From an uncultured Lachnospiraceae bacterium (GTDB lineage Bacteria; Bacillota; Clostridia; Lachnospirales; Lachnospiraceae), in assembly GCA_910587895.1 (NCBI GenBank), contig CAJUOE010000168.1, positions 1-20,444 on the forward strand: 20,444 nucleotides of DNA. The letters run 5' to 3'. Each line of letters begins with the position of its first letter. The first letter of the stretch is position 1. A program made the translations under genes and the position numbers. Below are positions 14,292 to 20,444 of this stretch, one piece after another. The notes beneath the pieces were generated by a model. The model searched no databases and was not told where the DNA came from. It worked only from the letters and a program-made list of their open reading frames with translations.

Positions 14292-15359
14292 ATGATAAAG
14301 GCAGGAATTATCGGGGCAACCGGATATGCAGGAGCGGAACTGGTAAGGCTTTTGCTTGGACATAAAGAAGTGGAGATAGCATGGTACGGCTCAAGAAGTT
14401 ATATTGATGAAAAATATGCAGACGTGTATGGAAATATGTTTCAGCTCGTGGACGCGCGCTGTCTCGATGATAATATAGAAGAACTTGCAAAGCAGGTAGA
14501 TGTGATTTTTACAGCCACGCCCCAGGGATATCTCGCCGGCGTGCTGACAGAAGAGATCCTTAAGGATACGAAGGTCATTGACCTGAGCGCAGATTATCGC
14601 ATTAAGGATGTGAAAACGTATGAGAGGTGGTATCAGATTGAGCATAAGAGCCCGCAGTTCATAGAAGAGGCAGTATACGGGCTGTGTGAGGTTAACCGTG
14701 AAAAAGTAAAGCAGGCAAGACTGGTGGCAAATCCGGGCTGTTATACGACCTGCTCGATACTGACCGCCTACCCGTTGGTGAAAGAGGGCCTGATAGAGCC
14801 AAATACGCTGATTGTAGATGCGAAATCGGGGACTTCGGGGGCAGGAAGAGGAGCCAAGCTGCCGAATCTCTTCTGTGAAGTCAATGAAAATATGAAGGCA
14901 TACGGGGTGACGACCCACCGGCATACCCCGGAGATTGAAGAACAGCTCAGTTATGCGGCAGGGGAGAAAATTACGATTAGCTTTACCCCGCACCTCGTGC
15001 CGATGAACCGGGGAATTCTGGCAACAGAATACGCCTCCTTAAAGAAGATCAAACAGGCGGACGGTTCCTTTGCCTATCCCGATTATGAGCAGGTGAAAGC
15101 AGTTTATGACAAATATTATGAGGATGAATATTTTGTACGCGTGCTGGATGCGGGCAAGTATCCGGAGACAAAATGGGTCGAAGGCAGTAACTTTGTGGAT
15201 ATTGGGTTCCAGATTGATGCGCGTACCGGAAGGATTGTCATGATGGGCGCGATTGACAATCTTGTGAAAGGAGCCGCGGGACAGGCCGTGCAGAATATGA
15301 ACCTTCTGTTTGGATTTCCGGAACAGGAAGGACTGAGGCTTGTACCGGTATTTCCGTAA
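14292..15359 (+). CDS. argC: N-acetyl-gamma-glutamyl-phosphate reductase
   Basis: It reduces N-acetylglutamyl-5-phosphate with NADPH to the semialdehyde, the third step of ornithine synthesis. The 355-residue protein has an N-terminal nucleotide-binding fold (AGIIGATGYAGAELVRLL, 4-21), the catalytic cysteine C150 in ANPGCYTT, and the conserved histidine region (YGVTTHRHTPEIEEQL). AAAGGGAGG precedes ATG 14292 by about eight bases. The frame is open further upstream to an ATG at 14259, but that start has no ribosome binding site. It is the first gene of the argC-GNAT-argJ-argB-argD run and is divergent from argG, with ArgR-type boxes between them. Confidence 0.97.
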   Translation: MIKAGIIGATGYAGAELVRLLLGHKEVEIAWYGSRSYIDEKYADVYGNMFQLVDARCLDDNIEELAKQVDVIFTATPQGYLAGVLTEEILKDTKVIDLSADYRIKDVKTYERWYQIEHKSPQFIEEAVYGLCEVNREKVKQARLVANPGCYTTCSILTAYPLVKEGLIEPNTLIVDAKSGTSGAGRGAKLPNLFCEVNENMKAYGVTTHRHTPEIEEQLSYAAGEKITISFTPHLVPMNRGILATEYASLKKIKQADGSFAYPDYEQVKAVYDKYYEDEYFVRVLDAGKYPETKWVEGSNFVDIGFQIDARTGRIVMMGAIDNLVKGAAGQAVQNMNLLFGFPEQEGLRLVPVFP

Positions 15360-15385
15360 ATAAGGACTGAGGCAGGAAGAAAAAG

Positions 15386-15856
15386 ATGCAGATAAATAAC
15401 ATCATTGTCCCGGCTGTTTTGCGGGCGATGACAGAAGACGATTACGACAAAGTATACCGCCTCTGGAAAACGATCAAAGGTTTCGGCATCCGCAGCGTGG
15501 ATGATTCCAGAGAAGGAATTGCAAGGTTTCTGCGAAGGAATCCGACTACCAGCGTGGTGGCGCAGGCAGGAGATGAAATTGTGGGCGCGATTCTCTGCGG
15601 GCATGACGGCAGGCGCGGATGTTTCTATCATGTGTGCGTGCATGAGGATTACAGGCAGCGTGGAATTGGCAAGGCGATGGCGGTATTTGCCATGCGCGCC
15701 TTGCAGGAGGAGCATATCAATAAGGTCTGCCTGATTGCGTTTAAGAAAAATGAGGTCGGCAATTCATTCTGGAAAAGCGTAGGTTGGACGTTCCGGGAAG
15801 ATTTGAATTATTATGATTTCGTGTTAAATGATGAAAATATTACGACCTTTCAATAA
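15386..15856 (+). CDS. GNAT-family N-acetyltransferase within the arginine operon
   Basis: The 156-residue protein has the GNAT fold. It begins with the usual first strand (AVLRAMTEDDYDKVYRLW). The acetyl-CoA binding motif A is VCVHEDYRQRGIGKAMAVFAMRAL (about 83-106), with the phosphate-binding Q91-R-G-I-G-K96. Motif B follows (FKKNEVGNSFWKSVGW). The substrate is not known. Its place between argC and argJ suggests a link to arginine synthesis, such as acetylation of glutamate or a related amino acid. However, ArgJ already provides acetylglutamate synthase and recycling activity, so it could instead act elsewhere. The ribosome binding site is weak (GGAAG before ATG 15386). It is 26 bp after argC and 63 bp before the argJ start, so co-transcription is likely. 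Confidence 0.85.
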   Translation: MQINNIIVPAVLRAMTEDDYDKVYRLWKTIKGFGIRSVDDSREGIARFLRRNPTTSVVAQAGDEIVGAILCGHDGRRGCFYHVCVHEDYRQRGIGKAMAVFAMRALQEEHINKVCLIAFKKNEVGNSFWKSVGWTFREDLNYYDFVLNDENITTFQ

Positions 15857-15919
15857 ATGATATTAGAATTTGTGGCAATTCACAGGTGTAGAAGATATCC
15901 GTACAGGGAGGAAAATCTT

Positions 15920-17143
15920 ATGAAAATAATCACAGGCGGCGTGACAGCCGCAAAGGGATTCCAGGCGGCAAGCACGGCGGCGGGAATAAAATATGAGAAC
16001 CGGAAGGACATGGCGTTGATTGTAAGCGAATGTCCGGCGGTATCGGCAGGAACGTTTACCAGTAATGTGGTAAAGGCGGCTCCGGTCAAATGGGATATGA
16101 AGATCGTTGCAGAACAGGAATGCGCCCGGGCAGTGGTGGTAAACGCCGGAATTGCCAATGCCTGTACCGGGGAAGAGGGCATGGAGTATTGCCAGAAGAC
16201 AGCAGAGAAAGTGGAAGAGCTGTTTGGCATTCCTGCAAATCAGGCACTGGTAGCGTCTACCGGGGTGATCGGGATGCAGCTTCCGATGGATAAACTGGCA
16301 GCAGGCATTGCGGTGATGGCACAGGAACTTGACAATACGGCAGAGAGCGGTCATCAGGCGGCGTGTGCGATTATGACGACCGACACGAAACCAAAGGAGG
16401 CAGCGGCAACCTTTGAGATAGATGGTAAGATGGTGACTGTGGGCGGCATGTGTAAGGGTTCCGGCATGATTCATCCCAATATGTGTACGATGCTGGGATT
16501 TGTGACGACAGACCTTGCCATTTCCAAGGAATTGCTGCAGGAGGCGTTGCGCGAAGATGTGAAAGATACGTTTAACATGATTTCCGTGGATGGGGATACT
16601 TCTACGAACGATACGGTTCTGCTGCTGGCAAACGGCATGGCGGGCAATGCGAAACTTACGAAAAAGGATGAGAATTACCGGAAATTTGTGGAGGCGTTGA
16701 ATTATGTAAATACTGCGCTGGCCAGGATGATGGCGGGAGACGGCGAGGGGGCGACGGCGCTCTTTGAGACGAAAGTCATCCACGCAGATACAAAGGAACA
16801 TGCGAAAATACTTGCAAAGTCGGTCATCTGCTCTTCACTCACGAAGGCGGCAATTTACGGACATGACGCCAACTGGGGCAGAATCCTCTGTGCGCTTGGC
16901 TATTCCGGCGTTTCGTTTGAGCCTGAAAAGATAGAATTGTTCTTTGAGAGCTGCTCAGGCAGGATTCAGATATACAAAGACGGTGTTGCCACCGATTACA
17001 GTGAAGAAGAGGCGACAAAGATTTTATCGGATGAAGAAGTAACGGTTCTTGTCGATATGAAGATGGGAGAGGCAGAGGCTACGGCGTGGGGCTGCGATTT
17101 GACGCATGAGTATGTATCAATCAACGCGGATTACCGTTCATAG
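15920..17143 (+). CDS. argJ: Bifunctional ornithine acetyltransferase / N-acetylglutamate synthase
   Basis: ArgJ moves the acetyl group from N-acetylornithine to glutamate, closing the acetyl cycle. Many members can also use acetyl-CoA, which cannot be judged from the sequence here. The 407-residue precursor cuts itself into two chains. The cleavage motif is KGSGMIHPNMCTMLGF, with T190 as the nucleophile at the new N-terminus. Most relatives have Ala-Thr at the scissile bond; here it is Cys-Thr. The conserved TTDTKPKEA stretch (153-161) and NDT(V) region are intact. I chose ATG 15920, with GGGAGG eight bases upstream, rather than an earlier in-frame ATG at 15857 that has no ribosome binding site. 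It is 17 bp upstream of argB. Confidence 0.96.
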   Translation: MKIITGGVTAAKGFQAASTAAGIKYENRKDMALIVSECPAVSAGTFTSNVVKAAPVKWDMKIVAEQECARAVVVNAGIANACTGEEGMEYCQKTAEKVEELFGIPANQALVASTGVIGMQLPMDKLAAGIAVMAQELDNTAESGHQAACAIMTTDTKPKEAAATFEIDGKMVTVGGMCKGSGMIHPNMCTMLGFVTTDLAISKELLQEALREDVKDTFNMISVDGDTSTNDTVLLLANGMAGNAKLTKKDENYRKFVEALNYVNTALARMMAGDGEGATALFETKVIHADTKEHAKILAKSVICSSLTKAAIYGHDANWGRILCALGYSGVSFEPEKIELFFESCSGRIQIYKDGVATDYSEEEATKILSDEEVTVLVDMKMGEAEATAWGCDLTHEYVSINADYRS

Positions 17144-17160
17144 GAAAGGAAGTTAATAAG

Positions 17161-18081
17161 ATGGCAGAGAAAAATATGCAGGAGATTTTACAGAAGGCGG
17201 AGGTCCTGATTGAGGCCTTACCTTATATTCAGCGGTTTAACCGTAAGATTATCGTCGTAAAATACGGCGGCAGCGCGATGGTGGATGATGAGCTTAAGAT
17301 GGATGTAATTAAGGACGTGACGCTCTTAAAACTGGTTGGATTTAAGCCAATCATCGTACACGGCGGCGGCAAGGAAATCAGCAAATGGGTTGGAAAAATC
17401 GGTATGGAGCCGGAGTTTGTCAATGGGCTGCGCAAAACGGACGCGCCGACAATGGAAATTGCAGAGATGGTTCTTGGCAGGGTGAACAAATCCCTGGTAC
17501 AGATGGTGCAGGAGCTGGGCGTCAATGCGATTGGCATCAGCGGTAAGGACGGCGGGCTTTTGAAGGTGGAAAAGAAATATTCCAAAGGAGAGGATATCGG
17601 TTATGTGGGCGATATCAGGGAAGTCAATGCGAAAGTGCTCTATGACCTGCTGGAGAAGGATTTTCTTCCGATTGTCTGTCCGATTGGGCTGGATGATAAA
17701 TTTGATACCTACAACATCAATGCCGATGATGCAGCCTGCGCGATCGCCCGGGCAGTCAAGGCGGAAAAACTGGCCTTCCTCACAGACGTGGAGGGCGTGT
17801 ACAAGGATCCGGAAGATAAGTCTTCCCTGATATCGGAACTGTCCGTCTCGGAGGCACATGCCTTGATTGGCGGCGGAAATATTGGCGGAGGAATGCTGCC
17901 TAAACTCAACAACTGCATTGAGGCGATTGAGGACGGCGTTTCCAGAGTGCATATTCTGGACGGGCGTATCCCACATTGCCTGCTTTTGGAAATCTTTACC
18001 AACAGAGGTATTGGAACGGCGATTATCGGAGACCGGGAGGAACGGTTTTGTTCTAAGGCTGAGAGAGGAGATGTAAAATAA
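17161..18081 (+). CDS. argB: Acetylglutamate kinase
   Basis: It phosphorylates N-acetylglutamate with ATP, often the controlled step of the cyclic arginine pathway. The 306-residue protein shows the amino-acid kinase motifs KYGGSAM (34-40) and HGGGKEI (67-73), and later NADDAACAIARA and FLTDVEGVYKD. About 28 residues precede the first strand and look helical (MQEILQKAEVLIEALPYIQRF). Such an N-terminal helix is typical of the hexameric, arginine-inhibited kinases, so feedback inhibition is a fair inference and fits the presence of argJ. AGGAAAGGAAG lies upstream of the ATG. It ends one base before the argD start, which suggests translational coupling. Confidence 0.97.
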   Translation: MAEKNMQEILQKAEVLIEALPYIQRFNRKIIVVKYGGSAMVDDELKMDVIKDVTLLKLVGFKPIIVHGGGKEISKWVGKIGMEPEFVNGLRKTDAPTMEIAEMVLGRVNKSLVQMVQELGVNAIGISGKDGGLLKVEKKYSKGEDIGYVGDIREVNAKVLYDLLEKDFLPIVCPIGLDDKFDTYNINADDAACAIARAVKAEKLAFLTDVEGVYKDPEDKSSLISELSVSEAHALIGGGNIGGGMLPKLNNCIEAIEDGVSRVHILDGRIPHCLLLEIFTNRGIGTAIIGDREERFCSKAERGDVK

Positions 18082-18082
18082 C

Positions 18083-19279
18083 ATGGGCGCAGGAAAACTG
18101 ATAAATGAGGCGGAGAACCATATTTTACATACGTATAACCGTTATCCGGTGGTGCTTGACCACGGAGAGGGCGTATACCTCTATGATACGGAGGGGAAGA
18201 AATATCTGGATTTTGCGGCGGGAATTGCCGTGCAGGCATTGGGATATGGAGACGAAACGTATAATCAGGCCTTGAAGGCGCAGATTGATAAGTTGCTGCA
18301 CACCTCAAATCTGTATTATAACCAGCCGACGATCGAGGCGGCAGAGAAGATTTGCGCGGCTGCCGGCCTGGACAGGGTATTTTTCACCAACAGCGGAACG
18401 GAGGCAATCGAAGGGGCGATCAAGGCGGCAAAGAAATATGCCTATACAAAGGATGGATGTACCGACCATGAGATTATCGCCATGAACCATTCGTTTCACG
18501 GAAGAAGCCTGGGCGCGCTTGCCGTCACCGGGAATGCGCATTACAGAGAGCCGTTTGAACCGCTTCCCGGTATTGTGAAATTTGCGGATTACAACGATTT
18601 GGAGAGTGTAAAGGCATTGGTAAACGATAAGACCTGTGCCATCATCATGGAGACCATTCAGGGCGAGGGCGGCATTCTTCTGGCAACCGAGGAATTCTTG
18701 CGCGGCGTGAAAGACATTTGCGAGAAACGCGATATCCTGTTGATTCTGGATGAAATTCAGTGCGGCATGGGAAGGACAGGAACCATGTTTGCGTGGCAGG
18801 AATACGGCGTAAAACCGGATATTATGACCTGTGCCAAAGCGCTGGGCTGTGGCGTTCCGGTGGGGGCGTTTGTGATGACGGAAAAAGTGGCGCAAGGCTC
18901 GTTGAAACCTGGGGATCACGGAACTACTTACGGCGGAAATCCTTTTGTGGCGGCGGCAATTTGCAAGGTATTTGATATTTTTGAGGAGCGCAAGATTACA
19001 AAACATGTAAAGGAAATCGGAGCATATCTGGATGAACAGCTAAAACAGCTGAAATCGGAGTTTGGCTGCATTGCAGCGCACAGGGGCAAAGGGCTGATCC
19101 AGGGGCTGGAACTGGCAGAGGATGTTCCTGTTGGTGAAATCAGCGCCAAAGCGTTGGAACAGGGATTGATCCTCATCACGGCAGGTGGAAATGTACTGCG
19201 GTTCGTGCCGCCTCTGGTGATTGAAAAAGAACATGTGGATGAAATGATACAAAAATTAAAAGCCGTATTGCCGAAGTAA
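18083..19279 (+). CDS. argD: Acetylornithine aminotransferase
   Basis: This PLP enzyme of the class III aminotransferase family transfers an amino group from glutamate to N-acetylglutamate semialdehyde, giving N-acetylornithine. The 398 residues are the usual length. NSGTEA (103-108), HSFHGRSLGAL, the PLP-contacting LDEIQCGMGRTG (222-233) and the Schiff-base lysine K252 in TCAKALGCGVPVG are all present. GAGAGGAG inside the end of argB serves as the ribosome binding site. Enzymes of this family may also act in lysine synthesis on succinyl-diaminopimelate precursors; the operon context favours arginine. It is the last arg gene in the window, with no clear terminator before the next gene 68 bp downstream. 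Confidence 0.96.
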   Translation: MGAGKLINEAENHILHTYNRYPVVLDHGEGVYLYDTEGKKYLDFAAGIAVQALGYGDETYNQALKAQIDKLLHTSNLYYNQPTIEAAEKICAAAGLDRVFFTNSGTEAIEGAIKAAKKYAYTKDGCTDHEIIAMNHSFHGRSLGALAVTGNAHYREPFEPLPGIVKFADYNDLESVKALVNDKTCAIIMETIQGEGGILLATEEFLRGVKDICEKRDILLILDEIQCGMGRTGTMFAWQEYGVKPDIMTCAKALGCGVPVGAFVMTEKVAQGSLKPGDHGTTYGGNPFVAAAICKVFDIFEERKITKHVKEIGAYLDEQLKQLKSEFGCIAAHRGKGLIQGLELAEDVPVGEISAKALEQGLILITAGGNVLRFVPPLVIEKEHVDEMIQKLKAVLPK

Positions 19280-19347
19280 GCATGGGCGCATAAGAATTCC
19301 AATTATGGTTATCCTACCCAAAAGAACATATTTTTAGGAGGAAACCA

Positions 19348-19779
19348 ATGATTGGAATTTTTATTGCACTTTTGTCGGGAGCTTTAATGAGTGTCCAGGG
19401 AGTGTTTAACACAGAAGTAACGAAAGGCAGCAGCATGTGGGTCAGCACAAGCTGGGTGCAGTTTTCTGCGCTTGTCATCTGTCTGGTTGCCTGGTTTTTT
19501 ACCGACCGCAGTAGTTTTGGGGCAATTTTACAGATACAGCCCAAATATATGCTTCTGGGCGGAGTGATCGGGGCATTTATTACTTATACGGTAATCAAGA
19601 GCATGGCGGCGCTGGGACCTGCTAAGGCGGTGATGCTGATCGTTGTCTCTCAGTTGCTTGTGGCTTACGTGATTGAGCTTTTTGGCATGTTTGGCGTGGA
19701 CAAGCAGCCGTTTGAGTGGCGCAGGGTGCTTGGGATGGCAATCTGCATCGGGGGAATCATCCTTTTTAAGTGGGAGTAG
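19348..19779 (+). CDS. Small DMT/EamA-like membrane protein
   Basis: The 143-residue protein has about five hydrophobic segments (roughly 2-20, 33-51, 66-85, 92-112 and 126-141). Its pattern fits the four- or five-helix half of drug/metabolite transporters, close to DUF606/YdcZ or single-EamA-domain proteins (GPAKAVMLIVVSQLLVAYVIELFGMF; RRVLGMAICIGGIILFKWE). Such short members usually work as dimers. The substrate is unknown. Its place directly after argD makes an amino-acid-related cargo possible but unproven. GGAGG lies eight bases before ATG 19348, after a T-rich stretch. It may share the arg transcript, since no terminator separates them. Confidence 0.85.
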   Translation: MIGIFIALLSGALMSVQGVFNTEVTKGSSMWVSTSWVQFSALVICLVAWFFTDRSSFGAILQIQPKYMLLGGVIGAFITYTVIKSMAALGPAKAVMLIVVSQLLVAYVIELFGMFGVDKQPFEWRRVLGMAICIGGIILFKWE

Positions 19780-19805
19780 AAATCTGGAGATTTCCCATTT
19801 TGTGA
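19771..19805 (+). terminator. Possible weak terminator after the DMT gene
   Basis: GAAATCT (19779-19785) and AGATTTC (19788-19794) form an imperfect hairpin at the stop codon, with TGGG/CCCA as alternative outer pairing. It is followed by ATTTTGTGATTTTA. The stem is short and A/T rich, so termination would be weak. Confidence 0.3.
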
Positions 19806-19807
19806 TT

Positions 19808-19854
19808 TTATAGTGCCAAGATGTCTCTGGCAGCAAGACCTTTTGGCACTATAA
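19808..19854. repeat. Strong hairpin with the core shared with the glnS leader
   Basis: A perfect 12-bp inverted repeat (19808-19819 with 19843-19854, containing TATAGTGCCAA) encloses a 23-nt loop. ATGTCT and the following TGGCAGCAAGACCTTTTG (19821-19845) match the glnS leader at 9139-9172 apart from one base and a 9-base gap. No T run follows, so it is not a standard terminator. It could be a small RNA element, a dispersed repeat or a site for a DNA-binding protein. Confidence 0.55.
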
Positions 19855-20168
19855 TATTGGTTGCTAGTAACAGTTCAGCCTGTTTGTTGCATCACAGCAA
19901 TGTTTTGCAGAATAATTCGAAAACTGCCTGTGAAAATTCTTATGGGAATCCAATGTTTTTGCAGCTTTTCCCACCATACCGCCGGAAGAAAACCCGGATA
20001 GAATTTCTAGTACCCCTAACTCCGGGGCGGGGCTGATGATATTAATTTCCCCAATTCAAAACTCGCGTTTTCCCACGAATCCATAAAATATTGCCGACGG
20101 GAATGGTTTTTCCGGGGTAGGAAGCGCTTCCGCCTGTTTTCCTTGCCAGCGGGATAAAAGGATTCCAT

Positions 20169-20264
20169 AGGCGCGCCGGGTGACTGTCTGAGGGACAGCC
20201 ACCTGCTGTGCTGCCGGACTTGCATAACTGCCAGGTGGCTGTCCTGAGTTTCAGAGGCGCGCCT
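20169..20264. repeat. Compound inverted repeat with GGCGCGCC ends
   Basis: AGGCGCGCC (20169-20177) is mirrored by GGCGCGCCT (20256-20264). Nested inside, GGACAGCCACCTG (20193-20205) is mirrored at 20232-20244 with a 26-base loop. An alternative small hairpin pairs CTGTC (20184-20188) with GACAG (20194-20198). The element is about 96 bp, much richer in GC than the surrounding DNA, and has no coding sign. It looks like a MITE-like or REP-like dispersed hairpin; no target-site duplication is obvious. Confidence 0.6.
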
Positions 20265-20444
20265 TAATCGCAGATCCTTGTTCCCACTGTTAGGAAAACC
20301 GGAAGGGCTGTCCGTGAGGAAAAACCATTTCCGTCATGGCAATATAAGGTAAGCGGAGGGGAAAACGCTCAGACAGTTGACATTTTCTGCTGCCTGCGGA
20401 TCCATCCAAAGAAGCCCTAACTTTGCCCCTTCCCCCTCTGCCTC

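Larger units (their letters stand above)
19780..20444. other. 665-bp terminal region without a convincing gene
   Basis: Reading frames here (for example + 19821-20036 and - 20016-20225) lack ribosome binding sites and recognisable domains, and run through the inverted repeats. The region holds the hairpin at 19808-19854, the 12-bp palindrome GGAAGCGCTTCC at 20120-20131, and the compound inverted repeat at 20169-20264. After 20265 I see no gene, RNA or clear promoter up to the window edge. The density of inverted repeats suggests dispersed repeat elements. Confidence 0.6.

Noticed and set aside
15863..16801. Long minus-strand frame opposite argJ
   Set aside because: Antisense to a certain argJ. 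Cys- and His-rich composition is typical of shadow frames.
19821..20036. 71-codon plus-strand frame in the terminal region (MSLAARPF...)
   Set aside because: No ribosome binding site, the start lies in the loop of a hairpin, and the composition is unlike the real genes nearby. Kept only as part of the shared-core observation.
20016..20225. 69-codon minus-strand frame in the terminal region
   Set aside because: It runs through one arm of the inverted repeat and the 12-bp palindrome, has no ribosome binding site and no recognisable domain. More likely part of a repeat element than a gene.
20370..20400. TTGACA at 20377 as a promoter near the right edge
   Set aside because: No -10-like hexamer occurs 15-19 bp downstream and no gene follows within the window.

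Overview
The window looks like chromosomal DNA from a Gram-positive anaerobe of the class Clostridia, most likely Lachnospiraceae. This rests on strong GGAGG ribosome binding sites, sigma-A type promoters, an [FeFe] hydrogenase, a giant 2-hydroxyacyl-CoA dehydratase activase, a small LysM protein, DUF2225 and DUF4097 proteins and moderate GC content. The family assignment is an inference from gene content; no rRNA is present to confirm it. I see no tRNA, rRNA, CRISPR array, phage or transposase gene.

Layout. (1) Positions 1-2094, + strand: a broken piece of a membrane protein runs directly into an [FeFe] hydrogenase that lacks its N-terminal electron-transfer domains. A very acidic coiled-coil protein follows. 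(2) Positions 2231-7687, - strand: a membrane-anchored DUF4097 protein with its own promoter and a hairpin that covers its ribosome binding site, and upstream of it a 1421-residue double-ATPase activase/dehydratase-like protein with its own promoter. (3) Positions 7937-12766, + strand: a LysM protein, a rhomboid-fold protein that lacks the catalytic residues and carries a zinc module, glutaminyl-tRNA synthetase (glnS), a possible 23-residue peptide, a DUF2225 protein and a MORN-repeat lipoprotein. The group ends at a strong two-way terminator. The rhomboid-like gene and glnS each have a perfect TTGACA-N17-TATAAT promoter whose -35 box contains the stop codon of the gene before it.

(4) Positions 12831-19279: arginine biosynthesis. 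argG (-) is divergent from argC-GNAT-argJ-argB-argD (+). The 246-bp control region holds at least three ArgR-type boxes, one lying on the argG -35 box. ArgJ recycles the acetyl group, ArgB phosphorylates N-acetylglutamate, ArgC reduces it, ArgD transaminates it, ArgJ releases ornithine, and ArgG acts later on citrulline. argF and argH are not in the window. An unassigned GNAT acetyltransferase sits between argC and argJ. (5) Positions 19348-19779: a small DMT/EamA-like membrane protein. (6) Positions 19780-20444: 665 bp with no convincing gene but with several inverted repeats, one sharing a core with the glnS leader.

The observations most worth checking are the hydrogenase junction near position 90, the paired stop-codon/promoter overlaps, the sequence core shared by the glnS leader and the terminal intergenic region, the hairpin over the DUF4097 ribosome binding site, the 23-codon reading frame after glnS, and the rhomboid pseudoprotease. 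I did not find a clear, wholly new multi-gene system.
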